Of a stretch of DNA of 64,000 nucleotides, positions 17,600 to 27,339 are shown one piece after another. The stretch covers positions 62,001-126,000 of the forward strand of contig NZ_JACHES010000004.1 of the NCBI RefSeq assembly GCF_014201585.1, in the 5' to 3' direction. The notes under the pieces are model-generated. The model was not told the origin of the DNA. It did not search any database and saw only the letters and a program-made list of their open reading frames with translations. The translations under genes were made by a program, and so were the position numbers. This DNA comes from Anoxybacillus tengchongensis. GTDB taxonomy: Bacteria; Bacillota; Bacilli; Bacillales; Anoxybacillaceae. The number at the start of each line of letters is the position of its first letter. The first letter of the stretch is position 1.

Positions 17600-17986
17600 C
17601 TAGGCGAGTGTGATCGAGATGTCGCCGGCATTAATTTTAAGCTGGTCGTTCGTGCTGATCGTTTTTGGTGTTGTGACGGCTCCATAAAAAAGCAAATTGC
17701 CTCCGGTTGCGGCATCTAAAATGCCGATATGCGTCACTGTCCCCCAGTTGGCCGTCGCGACCGGGAACAGGATTTCATTGCTGTTCGATACCATTCCATC
17801 GCTTGGAGCGCTGAATGTGATTTGCTGACGTTGATACGATCCGCCAGTGACCTCTGTGCCTGTGTTGGCGTCTGTCGGATCGCTAGTATATAGCGCCAAA
17901 TACACAGCTGATGGCGATGTGTATGGTGTGTTTCGCAAAACCGCATTGATTAACGCGTTTTCTAAATAGTTTGAAATAGCACTCAT
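17600..17986 (-). CDS. Phage tail fibre-associated structural protein
   Basis: 128 residues (NYLENALINAVLRNTPYTSPSAVYLALYTSDPTD..GGSYQRQQITF...), a beta-sandwich protein seen between baseplate and fibre genes of many Bacillus-type phages. Strong GGAGGGG ribosome site. Role in fibre assembly is inferred from position. Confidence 0.7.
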   Translation of the reverse strand: MSAISNYLENALINAVLRNTPYTSPSAVYLALYTSDPTDANTGTEVTGGSYQRQQITFSAPSDGMVSNSNEILFPVATANWGTVTHIGILDAATGGNLLFYGAVTTPKTISTNDQLKINAGDISITLA

Positions 17987-17997
17987 AAAAACCCCTC

Positions 17998-19035
17998 CTA
18001 CAATAATGTCACTCGGCCAAGAACAGCAATTTCGTCGCCATTAATCTGAATGTTTCCAGTACCACCGTTTATTTTTAGATTTTCGTAGTCCAAAACATAC
18101 TCAGCATTTAAAATGGCCTCACCGACTTTGGTGTAGCGAACAATCTGTTCGAAAAAGGCCACGTTTAGTAAATAGTCATTAATGGAGTTTTTGATTTGTT
18201 GTAAGGCTGTTTCTGCGTCACCATTCCCGTTCAACGTTACTTTTACATCGATGTCGATGCTAATTTCTCTTGCCCCATCGACTGTAATATCCGCTAATAC
18301 CGGTCGTTTAGCCTCAATATTTTCTCTCACTTTTTCAATCATCTGTGGACTTGGTGACTTCTTTTTGTCCGTAATAACAACTACACGAACCGTTCCCGGT
18401 CCATTCCAGCGTCGAAATACACGAACGTAACCAATACCATTCACTTCCTTGGCCCAACGGATATAATCAGCATCATTGCCACTTGATGATGGCATGGAGA
18501 TTCGTTCGAAATAACGTTGCCTTAACGAATCATCATTTTCTTCATCTTCGCCAGGGATTAGAACATCTGCTAACACTGCCGTCCCAAGACCTTCAATCGG
18601 CTCAACCGGAAGTAAATTCCCAAATTCCTTATTTGTTTCACTTCCCGGAGTCTCTGCTTGTATGCGAAATTGACCATCAGAAATTTTCTCAATAACCACG
18701 TAAGTTGTATTATTGAATCTAAACTGACTGCCAATCGGAACATTAAACGGCAAATTATTTTCGTCTGTAAACACGCCTTTTCGAACAGATTTTGTTGCTT
18801 TTTTTCTATATACACCAAAGTTGGTTGCAATTCGTTCTAGATATTCGCCGCTCGATGTTTCACTAAAAGTAAGTCGCAAAATTGTGTCTAATTCCATGTA
18901 TGCTTGTGCAAACTCTATTGCCACCGGTGCTAAAGCATCATAAATGATTGACCCTTCTCTTTTGTCCATATCGTCTGGTATGCGGTCAAGCATACGCCTT
19001 AAAATCGTTTCAAACGTTTGATTTTCAAACAACAC
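17998..19035 (-). CDS. Baseplate assembly protein J (XkdT-like)
   Basis: 345 residues with the baseplate J signature (FAQAYMELDTILRLTFSETSSGEYLERIATNFGVYRK at about 35-70, and IPGEDEENDDSLRQRYFE). It begins at a GTG that overlaps the end of the DUF2634 gene. Family members form the wedge part of contractile-tail baseplates. Confidence 0.9.
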   Translation of the reverse strand: MLFENQTFETILRRMLDRIPDDMDKREGSIIYDALAPVAIEFAQAYMELDTILRLTFSETSSGEYLERIATNFGVYRKKATKSVRKGVFTDENNLPFNVPIGSQFRFNNTTYVVIEKISDGQFRIQAETPGSETNKEFGNLLPVEPIEGLGTAVLADVLIPGEDEENDDSLRQRYFERISMPSSSGNDADYIRWAKEVNGIGYVRVFRRWNGPGTVRVVVITDKKKSPSPQMIEKVRENIEAKRPVLADITVDGAREISIDIDVKVTLNGNGDAETALQQIKNSINDYLLNVAFFEQIVRYTKVGEAILNAEYVLDYENLKINGGTGNIQINGDEIAVLGRVTLL

Positions 19036-19435
19036 CGTTCACCTCTTTCGTTAGTTCCACTTTTCCGTAAACGGTGTAACACACGATTTTTGCGACAGCT
19101 GAGTCGCCAGAAAATTGCACCGTCACATCTACATCTGTCACTCGCTCATCCTGCAATACAGCTTCTTTGATTCTCCGCGGCAATTCTGCTTGAACGAATA
19201 GTCGTTCTTTTCCGATCAAGTTTTCAAAGCCGTAATTGTCGCTATAAATCAAATATTTAAAGCGCTCTGTGCTCAGCATTTTAAAAATGGACTGCTTAAT
19301 CGCCTCTACTCCATCAATCATTCCACCGCATTGGCCATTTTCAAAATCAAGGCGATACGTTTTTGACGGAATCACCGATGGTTCCATCACTTCTGCTTCT
19401 TCGATTGCGATGTTTTCAGAAGGGAGTACCATCAT
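19025..19435 (-). CDS. DUF2634 baseplate protein (XkdS-like)
   Basis: 136 residues with the DUF2634 core (TYRLDFENGQCGGMIDGVEAIKQSIFKMLSTERFKYLIYSDNYG split over residues 27-70). In PBSX this gene (xkdS) sits between xkdR and xkdT exactly as here. gp25-like wedge role is inferred. Confidence 0.88.
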   Translation of the reverse strand: MMVLPSENIAIEEAEVMEPSVIPSKTYRLDFENGQCGGMIDGVEAIKQSIFKMLSTERFKYLIYSDNYGFENLIGKERLFVQAELPRRIKEAVLQDERVTDVDVTVQFSGDSAVAKIVCYTVYGKVELTKEVNGVV

Positions 19436-19767
19436 TTCACCACCTTGTCTAAAACAACAAATTGTTGACCACCTTGTACTCTTAATAGGACAACTTTATC
19501 GCCTTTTTTCAATCCAGTTCGAATCGGCGTATCTGTTAACATTCCGCTTAATGCTTTTGTTCCTCCGCCGTGATTATGTTCTAAGTTTACTTCATATCGA
19601 GTGACACGCTCTGTAATAATTAAAAATTCCTCCGTGAGCTTCAATTTCTGATGTATTTGCACTTCAAGAGGTTTTTCTGACACGACTGTACCAAACAAAA
19701 CATGGACGGGATTTGTTGCTTCTACAGCTTTTACTGCAACACTCTTAATCAAGTCTATTAAATTCAT
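19432..19767 (-). CDS. DUF2577 baseplate/tail protein (XkdR-like)
   Basis: 111 residues from the ATG behind GAAGGTGATCTAATT. Content (NLIDLIKSVAVKAVEATNPVHVLFGTV... GLKKGDKVVLLRVQGGQQFVVLDKVV) matches DUF2577, found between the hub protein and XkdS in PBSX-like tails. Confidence 0.85.
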   Translation of the reverse strand: MNLIDLIKSVAVKAVEATNPVHVLFGTVVSEKPLEVQIHQKLKLTEEFLIITERVTRYEVNLEHNHGGGTKALSGMLTDTPIRTGLKKGDKVVLLRVQGGQQFVVLDKVVK

Positions 19768-19769
19768 AA

Positions 19770-20732
19770 TTAGATCACCTTCAGGTCTAACGTCATCGTA
19801 TGCACGCCGCCTTCCCAGTTGTGCGTGCACTCATCGACGAGAAAATATTGTCTAACACCGATTTTTTCAATGAATACAAAAACAAAACAACCTGCGCGCA
19901 CTTTCCAATGTCCAAGACAGTTGAGTTTCAATGATTTCGTTTCACGGTTACGCAACTTAATTAACTTGTCCAACAAGTCTTTAATTTGCGCGGCCGTCAT
20001 CTTTTCATCAACTTTGCGAAACTCTTGTAATCGTCCCCATTTCGCAATGTTCGCGCTGTCTTGGGCAATATAGACTTCACGTTTCCCTGTTTTTTTGTTG
20101 TCTTGTACGATTTTGACGCGATTATATGTTTCTTCGTCAATTGATTTTTTGTAATCAAAATCAAAAAGCAGACTCTCTTCCCCAATGTAGAAGTCGTCTG
20201 CTTGAATAGCCATGTTATTGATATTGCGCAGCTCTAATTTCCCGAAATTATCGAACAACACATAGTTTCTGTTCGTTGCAATTAGCGTAGAGTCCAAAAA
20301 TTTCGCTACCACATCGAGCGCTTTTTTGTTGTCTTCGACCATTGCTGGAACTTTGTACCCTGTTTCTTCAAACGTTCCGGTTTTCAAACCTGCATCCGTA
20401 GCAATTTTCTTTATACCGGCCGTGGCAGTAGTAGCAGAAAACACAAACGTGTCATTGTACATGAGATATCGCAATTGGTCATATGCCTTTATGTGAAATT
20501 CACTACTCGTATTAAATCCTGTTTCAAACACATATCCGTAAAAAATTTTGTGTTGCCCATCAGTTACACGGATAATCGCTCCACTATTGACAGGGAATTT
20601 TGTTGGTTGTTCAAGAATTAATTTCGCATCCAACGTTCCAGCTTTTCCGATTCGACTTGTTTTCCATTGCACGCTTGAAACAGGCACGCCCCATACCGTA
20701 CCATCGCGATTATCAATCAATACTTCCATCAT
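19770..20732 (-). CDS. Baseplate hub protein (XkdQ/YqbQ-like)
   Basis: About 320 residues, with the late-control D/hub-like strands (VLIDNRDGTVWGVPVSSVQWKTSR...). It overlaps the LysM gene stop (ATGA) and is followed by XkdR/S/T-like genes, the PBSX order. It would form the central hub around the tail tip. Confidence 0.85.
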   Translation of the reverse strand: MMEVLIDNRDGTVWGVPVSSVQWKTSRIGKAGTLDAKLILEQPTKFPVNSGAIIRVTDGQHKIFYGYVFETGFNTSSEFHIKAYDQLRYLMYNDTFVFSATTATAGIKKIATDAGLKTGTFEETGYKVPAMVEDNKKALDVVAKFLDSTLIATNRNYVLFDNFGKLELRNINNMAIQADDFYIGEESLLFDFDYKKSIDEETYNRVKIVQDNKKTGKREVYIAQDSANIAKWGRLQEFRKVDEKMTAAQIKDLLDKLIKLRNRETKSLKLNCLGHWKVRAGCFVFVFIEKIGVRQYFLVDECTHNWEGGVHTMTLDLKVI

Positions 20733-21403
20733 TTCACCCAATCTGCAGGTATTTTTAACACTAATCCGATTGGTAGTTTTCGCAACTGGCTGTCTTTAAT
20801 CCCGTTTAACCTTTGTAGTTCTGGATATCGGTTGCCGTTACCTGTATAAAGCTTTGCTACTTTCCAAAGATTATCGCCCGCTTTTAACGTGTACGTTGTC
20901 GGTTTTGGCTTTGTATTCGGGCGAGTTGGTGCGTTTTTCTTCAAGACTTGAACAGAAGATGACGCTTGTTTTTTGACTACCTGCATCTTTTTCGGACCAA
21001 ACGGCACATATGTCTTTAATTCAAGTGAAAAATTCACGTCCTCACTACCAAACGATTCGTCATATTCAAAGCGCTCAATCGTCACTAGTTCATTGATTGT
21101 AAAAGAGCCGTTGACGTAAATATAGCGCACCGGCTGTTTATTGGTCATCCATTTTTCCAGCAAGTCAATGTAGTATTTCGGTTCCTTAAACACCGTTCCT
21201 GAATAATGAGTAGGTTGTGCAGGAAAAAAGGATTCGAGAGAGAAGCTCGACAACTTTTTATCTTTCGGTACGTTTACACGCCCTAACTTTGCAATTGTAA
21301 ACTCCTCCCCGTCCCCTTCTGTTCTCACACTCACTTTTTCAGGGTTAATCGGCAGACGAAACATTTCGTTATCGTTTACATGAAAATAAATAGCACGTTC
21401 CAT
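20729..21403 (-). CDS. LysM tail protein (XkdP-like)
   Basis: 224 residues with a C-terminal LysM domain (YTLKAGDNLWKVAKLYTGNG..., about 170-222). It starts overlapping the tape-measure stop (TGATG). XkdP proteins connect the tube/tape measure to the hub and may contact peptidoglycan. Confidence 0.88.
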   Translation of the reverse strand: MERAIYFHVNDNEMFRLPINPEKVSVRTEGDGEEFTIAKLGRVNVPKDKKLSSFSLESFFPAQPTHYSGTVFKEPKYYIDLLEKWMTNKQPVRYIYVNGSFTINELVTIERFEYDESFGSEDVNFSLELKTYVPFGPKKMQVVKKQASSSVQVLKKNAPTRPNTKPKPTTYTLKAGDNLWKVAKLYTGNGNRYPELQRLNGIKDSQLRKLPIGLVLKIPADWVK

Positions 21404-23643
21404 CACGCATACACCCCTTCTGCCGATCGGGCGATTTCATTTATCATGCTTTCTTCGAAACGACGAACGAGCTGGTCAACATCGACGTTATTTCGAATAT
21501 CGCCCGTCTTAACTTGTACAGTCGGCGTTAATGTGATGAAATTCTGAATCGACTTAATCGTCGCCAGTTCTTTAAATACTTGCAAATCTTCTTCAGCGAT
21601 GTTGATTTCATCATCAATTTTCCCGACCTTATCCAACTTACCACCCGTCGGATTTTTGTCGTCTTTTCCACTCGCTAGAGGATTTTTCATTCCTGGGCTA
21701 TTGGCTAGTTGGCTTCCCAAAGATTGTTTGAATGGATTTTCTGTTTTGCCATTAGGAACTAACGCTTTTGCTTTTTCCATTATTCCAGAAAGCTTCTCCG
21801 ACATGTTCTTGCTAAATTTCATCCCTGCTGCATTCCCCGCCGCGAACGCTTGTGGAATATTCAACATTTTCATTCTCGGAATATTGACCGTAAATTCGCT
21901 ACTTGTTGGTGGTTTAAGGTTTGCCGCGAAGTTTTTAAGCCCATTGGATATACTTCCTACCGAACCAGCACTCAACTTGCCAATCGTGCTAATGTTCACA
22001 CCCGGTATCATGTTTAGGGCTTTGATTAAACCATTAACCGCGCCAATGGCGATATTTGCTCCTTTAACAAATACTTTTGCTAAAAAGCTCGCAGCCGTCT
22101 CAAATGAACCAGCAAGAGTTGCCATATTGTCCACGACCATTTTGACCATGTCGTAAAATAGCTTTTTCACCGCATATACAGGGGCGAAAAAGACATTCAT
22201 AATAAATTCAGCAACCATCGCAAACGCATTCCAAATATTCGCGACGATGTTCCAAATATAAGCCCCCAACGCAGCAAACAACCCTGTAATGAATCCAATC
22301 ACCACAGCCGTTTGATCCGCCCAAGTTACCGTCGCATAAATAACCAAAGCAAGCAACGCAATAATACCCAACAACACCCACGTGGCTGGGGAACTAAGCA
22401 TAGCCGCGTTGTAAACCCATTGCGCCGCAGCAGCAATCATTGTAGCTGTTTGCACTACCAACCATTTCGCCGCAACACCAAGCAAAATCGCGCCAATCCC
22501 AGCTAAAACAGAGCTAATTACAGTTAAAATTGGCGCAATCCATGACCAATTTTCCTCGAAAAAACGTCCTACAGCTCCGACCATTCGATAGAAAAACTCC
22601 AACGTGTCAAAGGCGAGATCCATTCCTGCAATAAAAACTTTGACAAAAAACATCGCATGTTCCGCCATTGTGGCGAACGCATCGGAGTTGACAAACTGGT
22701 TAAATCGAATCAACAACGGTTCAAACGCGCGAAGTGACCAGTTTTTAAACATAGTCATCGCGTCACCGAATGTTAACGGCATGTTTTTGAATTTCTTTTC
22801 GATGTCGTCTGCCGCTTTGAACAGAGCAGCTTTAATAATGTCAGCTGTAATCGTTCCTTCTGCCGACATTTCTTTTAGTTCACCTTTTGTTTTCCCTGTA
22901 AAATCAGCGATTGCCTGTGCAAGCATCGGCGCATTTTCCATAATGGAACGGAATTCATCACCTTGCAATTTTCCTGCCGCCATCGCTTGAGTGAGCTGAT
23001 ACATACCAGCTTGACGCTCAAATGTCGATGCGCCGGATACGGTGAATGCTTTACCCATTAACTCAGAAAATCGAATTACTTCATCATTACTTTTGAAAGC
23101 ATCTTCTGCCAGCAACCCTAATTTTGCGACCGAGTTCGCCATATCGATATAGCCGCTTCGGCTTCTTTGTGCAGCTTGATAGATTTTTTCTTGCAACTGC
23201 ATCTGTGTCTGCAAACCATCGTTAATATTTGATAATCGTGCATACGTGGACGCATAAGTATCCGCAGCATTTGCAAACGTTTGAAATCCTTGTTTTAGGG
23301 ACGCGATCGAAATATAAGCTACAGTGGCACCGGCGAATGCTGCAAAGAAATTGTTTACTGCACTCGTCGCCCGATTGACTGGCGGAGGTAAGTTGGCAAA
23401 TTTGGAGCCGAGTGGCGTTAAAGAGCTATCCGCCTGTTTGGATGCAACCATTAATCGTTCCAAATCGGCCGATGCGTTCGCAATCGCTTTTCGTGCTTTC
23501 GCTAATCCTTTGGTATCTAATCGAGTTGCGGTCGAATCCATCTTTTCCATGACGCGAATGGTCGCATCCATCGCACGAATCATTTTCATGAGTGGTCCTG
23601 TCAATTTGTCATTTAACGCCAACGTTGTTTGAACCCCAGCCAT
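21403..23643 (-). CDS. Tape measure protein
   Basis: 746 residues: N-terminal coiled coil, a TMP domain (QGFQTFANAADTYASTYARLSNIND..., about 120-310), and a central hydrophobic region (about 320-550) with several membrane-like helices, including the IALLALVIYATVTW stretch. Length sets tail length; 746 residues would predict a tail of roughly 110 nm by the usual 1.5 A per residue rule. A strong GGGGGTGAGCG site precedes the ATG. Confidence 0.9.
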   Translation of the reverse strand: MAGVQTTLALNDKLTGPLMKMIRAMDATIRVMEKMDSTATRLDTKGLAKARKAIANASADLERLMVASKQADSSLTPLGSKFANLPPPVNRATSAVNNFFAAFAGATVAYISIASLKQGFQTFANAADTYASTYARLSNINDGLQTQMQLQEKIYQAAQRSRSGYIDMANSVAKLGLLAEDAFKSNDEVIRFSELMGKAFTVSGASTFERQAGMYQLTQAMAAGKLQGDEFRSIMENAPMLAQAIADFTGKTKGELKEMSAEGTITADIIKAALFKAADDIEKKFKNMPLTFGDAMTMFKNWSLRAFEPLLIRFNQFVNSDAFATMAEHAMFFVKVFIAGMDLAFDTLEFFYRMVGAVGRFFEENWSWIAPILTVISSVLAGIGAILLGVAAKWLVVQTATMIAAAAQWVYNAAMLSSPATWVLLGIIALLALVIYATVTWADQTAVVIGFITGLFAALGAYIWNIVANIWNAFAMVAEFIMNVFFAPVYAVKKLFYDMVKMVVDNMATLAGSFETAASFLAKVFVKGANIAIGAVNGLIKALNMIPGVNISTIGKLSAGSVGSISNGLKNFAANLKPPTSSEFTVNIPRMKMLNIPQAFAAGNAAGMKFSKNMSEKLSGIMEKAKALVPNGKTENPFKQSLGSQLANSPGMKNPLASGKDDKNPTGGKLDKVGKIDDEINIAEEDLQVFKELATIKSIQNFITLTPTVQVKTGDIRNNVDVDQLVRRFEESMINEIARSAEGVYA

Positions 23644-23647
23644 TCGC

Positions 23648-24228
23648 TCACCCCCTCATCTTACTTTTTATGCGGTCATACTCTTCCTTTTCTTTTTTCA
23701 ATTCAATTTGGATGCTTGCAATGACAAACGCTTTTTCTTTTTGGTCCATCTCCAAAAACTCACGAGGGCGCCAATGAAAACGGTGGAGAGCAATATGCGC
23801 ATAAAATGCCTCTCCACCTTCTTCAATTAGTTTTTTGCCTCTTCTACCTCTTCATCCATTGTTTTATCAAGCCCAGAAATTTCTGTGACCTTCTCAAGAA
23901 TTTGGTTCGCTTCTCCTAAAAGAAACATTTCAGCAAACAGCTTGTCCGCGCCCAACACACCGTAAGACTCTTGCAACTCACGATCGTTCAAGTCAGGGTA
24001 CACAATCGACGCTACGCAAATTTCACGGTTATATCTCACCACATCAAAGACACGTTCCATTTTACCGCCTTTGCCTGGGCGGAATTTGAAGCAACGTTCG
24101 TTGATTGCATCAGCTTCGCCCGCAGTCAACGGGCGCAATACAAGTGGTTCGTCAAAACGCTCCAATTTCAATTCCACATTTTCGTATTGTTTCACATTCC
24201 CCTTTAAAAACGCCTTAAACTTACTCAT
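23648..24228 (-). CDS. Tail assembly chaperone with programmed -1 frameshift extension (XkdN-like)
   Basis: The zero-frame product is 133 residues (XkdN/YqbN-like, ending ...EEVEEAKN) and stops at 23827. The heptamer A-AAA-AAC at 23830-23836 lies in the correct frame just before that stop. A -1 slip reads through about 59 more codons (KLIEEGGEAFYAHIALHRFHWRP...) to 23648, 5 nt before the tape-measure gene. This is the lambda gpG/gpGT layout: a short and a long chaperone form made from one mRNA. Confidence 0.85.
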
Positions 24229-24239
24229 ATGGCTCCTCC

Positions 24240-24704
24240 TTAGTTAATCGTTTTAAATTGGTCTAACAAGTCGAAATCATCGAACGTAAACGACACTTCA
24301 TCTTTTAACACATCGTCGGAATCGCCATCTAGTTTAGCAACAAGCGTGCTGTCTGGTACGATATTTTTGATAATCGCCGTCTGCTTGCCTGCCGCGCTCG
24401 TAATATCCGCATTAACGAGCATTGCATCGAAAATCGGCGCCTTTCCTGTCCGCAAATATTCCAATGCCATAGCGCGAATTTCTGGACGATGATAGTAATA
24501 TGTCATGTTTCCTTTTCCGTTCGCCCCGACAATTTTACTTCCGTTCATACGAGCGCCTACACGTTTCACGTCAGCTTTGATATATTCAATCGTCGCATCG
24601 AATTTAATAATTTCCGCAAACTCATATGACTTCCCGTCGATCGTAATGTATAGCGTCCCTTCCTTCGACGAGATCGCGTCTTTTGATTCCATTACACGTG
24701 GCAT
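24240..24704 (-). CDS. Tail tube protein (XkdM-like)
   Basis: 154 residues (PRVMESKDAISSKEGTLYITIDGKSYEFAEI...), matching the inner tube protein of PBSX-type contractile tails; placed between sheath and chaperone genes. Start at the ATG behind GGAGGTGATCAAT. Confidence 0.9.
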   Translation of the reverse strand: MPRVMESKDAISSKEGTLYITIDGKSYEFAEIIKFDATIEYIKADVKRVGARMNGSKIVGANGKGNMTYYYHRPEIRAMALEYLRTGKAPIFDAMLVNADITSAAGKQTAIIKNIVPDSTLVAKLDGDSDDVLKDEVSFTFDDFDLLDQFKTIN

Positions 24705-24722
24705 ATTGATCACCTCCGTTTA

Positions 24723-26021
24723 TTACTTGCACGCCACTGTCATGTAGAGTTTTTCCATGGCGTCAACAAATTTCAGACCCATGTTCACAAGTACCGCATC
24801 TTTCTCATCGCCTTGCTGAACGACAATTTCATCCGGATTGTAGGGCTCTAAAGCGCCGACTCGCACGAGAGGATCTAACACGGTTTTCATCACTTCTTTT
24901 TTAAACAAGTTCCGTCCGTCCCCGTTGTTGTTCACTTTTCCAATAAAATATTTGGAATAGATATACTGCGTATTGTCCGAAACAATATCCATTTCACGAA
25001 TGATTTTGTTTTTACGAAAGTCTTGATTTTTTGTTGGTGTAAATGAACGGAACGTGTTAATATCTTGCTCCACAACAACGGCATCACGATTGAACGTATA
25101 GATGATGTGGCCATCTTTTAACGCTTGTTCAATTTCTTCATGCGTTTTCCGCTCGCAATCAATCGCACCAGGATACTCGGCATACGTTAATGAATTTGTG
25201 CCAGCGCTCGCATATGCCGCCGCATACCAATACAGTGCTTCTTTAGCCGTTAATTTCTCACCGCCTTCCAACGTGACACCATTTAAAACAGATACTACAC
25301 CTTCATGATCCGCAGTATTGTAATTGTTCGTCACTAATGTTACGTTTTTACCATAATTAGCACGCCATTCTTTCACTTTCAATGTCAACAAAGCTTTTAC
25401 CGTCGAATCGTCCGTACCAACTGCAACAACCTTAAATTCTTGCGTATCCAATCCTGCCGCAAATTCAGCATACGCATCGTTTGTTGCCGTTCCTGTTGTT
25501 CCTCCAGCAAGCGTTAGTGTCACATCCGATGTCGGCAGCTGACCACTAAACGAAACAAATGCGTTTGGCTGTAAATCAGCAATGGCAGCTACCGTTTGCG
25601 TATCGACAACCGCCCCGTCAAAATATGTCTTCACTGTCGCGGTTCCGTCTAAATTTGCTGTAACGACAACCGAAATTTTATTTCCGTCCACGCCCGCATA
25701 TTTCGCTGTCGCTGTTAATCCACCACCCGTTGCTGTTGCTTTTGTTCCTTCGCTGTTTAAGTTATAGACAACGACTTGACTTGTCGCCTTAAACGCTTCA
25801 CGGATCGGAACGATTGCGCTTAAATCTTTGCCAAATACTTCTTTAAACTTCGTGTTCGGCGAAACTTTCACAAATTTTCTTGTCTCTCCCCAGTCTAACT
25901 TAACTGGAATCACCACGATTGCATTGGAGTCAGGCACCGTCGTGTTTAAACTGTTCGTTTCAAAATTGATATACGCGCCAGGGCGAACTTTGTTTTGCGT
26001 CTTCCATGTCCCACCTGCCAT
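24723..26021 (-). CDS. Tail sheath protein (XkdK-like)
   Basis: 432 residues, beginning MAGGTWKTQNKVRPGAYINF, the XkdK sheath N-terminus, and with a Thr/Ala-rich beta insertion at about 100-190 before the conserved C-terminal domain. It proves a contractile (myovirus) tail. Start at the ATG behind GGAGGTTCAATA. Confidence 0.92.
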   Translation of the reverse strand: MAGGTWKTQNKVRPGAYINFETNSLNTTVPDSNAIVVIPVKLDWGETRKFVKVSPNTKFKEVFGKDLSAIVPIREAFKATSQVVVYNLNSEGTKATATGGGLTATAKYAGVDGNKISVVVTANLDGTATVKTYFDGAVVDTQTVAAIADLQPNAFVSFSGQLPTSDVTLTLAGGTTGTATNDAYAEFAAGLDTQEFKVVAVGTDDSTVKALLTLKVKEWRANYGKNVTLVTNNYNTADHEGVVSVLNGVTLEGGEKLTAKEALYWYAAAYASAGTNSLTYAEYPGAIDCERKTHEEIEQALKDGHIIYTFNRDAVVVEQDINTFRSFTPTKNQDFRKNKIIREMDIVSDNTQYIYSKYFIGKVNNNGDGRNLFKKEVMKTVLDPLVRVGALEPYNPDEIVVQQGDEKDAVLVNMGLKFVDAMEKLYMTVACK

Positions 26022-26194
26022 TATTGAACCTCCTTCGCTTTCCATTCATTTAACAATGAATCCACTTCTTCTTTCGTGTACGTTTTTGTATCATCCAGCA
26101 ATACTTCGAGCAATAGGCGGTCTTTTGCGTATTCTGGTGCACGAAGAAAAGCTAATTTTCCATATCGCCCTTGTTTTTCAGTTTGTTTGGCCAA
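26021..26194 (-). CDS. Small protein upstream of the sheath gene
   Basis: 57 residues from a TTG behind GGAGGTGTTTGGA, with a charged helical C-terminus (YTKEEVDSLLNEWKAKEVQ). It overlaps the sheath start by one base. Such a small gene is common between the connector and sheath genes of skin-like phages; function unknown. Confidence 0.65.
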   Translation of the reverse strand: MAKQTEKQGRYGKLAFLRAPEYAKDRLLLEVLLDDTKTYTKEEVDSLLNEWKAKEVQ

Positions 26195-26585
26195 TCCAAA
26201 CACCTCCTAACATCTGCATCTTCGTTTCGGTCGTCACCTCTTGTAGTCGTGCCGACACATCGAATGTAATGACAAGCACATCATCTTGCTTTACTCCTTC
26301 TAATCGATGCACATGATATTTGTTGGCGATATACTGAAATTCCGTTTGAAACGTTTCAAACACGTTGTCGCATTCGCCATCCACTTCTGTTGATTGCGGA
26401 AAATACACAACATTCCATGAATACGTCCGCCACACTTGACCTTTCAACTTTCTCTCTTGTTCAGACTGAATCATACGTACAAGAAAAGCAGGAGTTTGAA
26501 GCCCCTGCTTGACTTTTTCGTCGTATACTTTGACATTTCCGAAAACCTCTTTGATTTGCTGAATGATGAGCGTTTTAATCTCCAA
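26178..26585 (-). CDS. Tail completion protein (XkdJ/YqbJ-like)
   Basis: 135 residues beginning MEIKTLIIQQIKEVFGNVKVYDEKV, with the beta-rich core of the tail terminator family of skin/PBSX phages. Starts at TTG behind GAGGCGGATCT, inside the end of the gp10-like gene. Confidence 0.8.
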   Translation of the reverse strand: MEIKTLIIQQIKEVFGNVKVYDEKVKQGLQTPAFLVRMIQSEQERKLKGQVWRTYSWNVVYFPQSTEVDGECDNVFETFQTEFQYIANKYHVHRLEGVKQDDVLVITFDVSARLQEVTTETKMQMLGGVWIGQTN

Positions 26586-26973
26586 AGATCCGCCTCATCT
26601 CCTTTTCCATCTCCCGTTGCCACATGTTTGGAGCGATTTTTTGCATGTCGTTCATCGTCAATTTCAACATGAACCGGCCTTCTACCCAGCCGACGGTCTG
26701 TCCAGCCACCACAATACGATGTCCATTTTCCACAAACGACGCATACTCAGCTTGATTGTAAATGTGAATATATATCGTATCGCCCTTGCTCATCACATAA
26801 TACTTCCAGTTGTTTCGTAAGTTCCCTGTATCAACAGGGGTTAACTTCTTCACTTTCCGAATGGCCAACTGCGCAATACGTTGGGCTACCTTCATTTGCA
26901 CTTGATGAGCGATTTTATTCAACTCTACTAATTGCTGTTTCAACAATCGGACTTCACTAAACTCATAGCCCAT
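26575..26973 (-). CDS. HK97 gp10-like neck/tail protein (XkdI-like)
   Basis: 132 residues with the gp10 motif LTPVDTGNLRNNWK (about 53-66) and EYASFVENGHR (about 83-93). Family members are neck or tail completion proteins. Adjacent genes overlap at both ends. Confidence 0.85.
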   Translation of the reverse strand: MGYEFSEVRLLKQQLVELNKIAHQVQMKVAQRIAQLAIRKVKKLTPVDTGNLRNNWKYYVMSKGDTIYIHIYNQAEYASFVENGHRIVVAGQTVGWVEGRFMLKLTMNDMQKIAPNMWQREMEKEMRRIFGD

Positions 26974-27338
26974 TATGCATAACCCTTTCGAATAAGCAAT
27001 ACTTCTTGGTGGGTGACATACACAAACGGTTCTTTCGCCGATTCATATTTGACGCTATCAATCAAAAAAACATCGCCAGCGCGTACGTCAACGTCGCTAG
27101 ATAACAAGACTTTGACATCATACTGAATGGTGTTTACGTCACCTTGCGATGCGTTATTTAACGTCTGCATGCCGACAGTAGAAAGGCGACAAGGCACGTT
27201 TTCATGCTTTGTCACCCATTGCATTCCATCGGCGCCGTTTGGCTTCTGATACGCCTCATATCGCTGGATGGTAGCTGTCCGATCATACAGCCGTTCGACC
27301 GCAGGCTTGGCTTTGAGAAAGATGTCCTGTGCCCACAT
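26973..27338 (-). CDS. Head closure protein (XkdH/YqbH-like, DUF3599)
   Basis: 121 residues (FLKAKPAVERLYDRTATIQRYEAYQKPNGADGM...) matching head-closure proteins between gp6-like connector and gp10-like genes of skin/PBSX. Confidence 0.85.
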   Translation of the reverse strand: MWAQDIFLKAKPAVERLYDRTATIQRYEAYQKPNGADGMQWVTKHENVPCRLSTVGMQTLNNASQGDVNTIQYDVKVLLSSDVDVRAGDVFLIDSVKYESAKEPFVYVTHQEVLLIRKGYA

Positions 27339-27339
27339 G

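Noticed and set aside
21599..22156. 185-codon plus-strand frame
   Set aside because: Shadow of the tape measure gene hydrophobic region.
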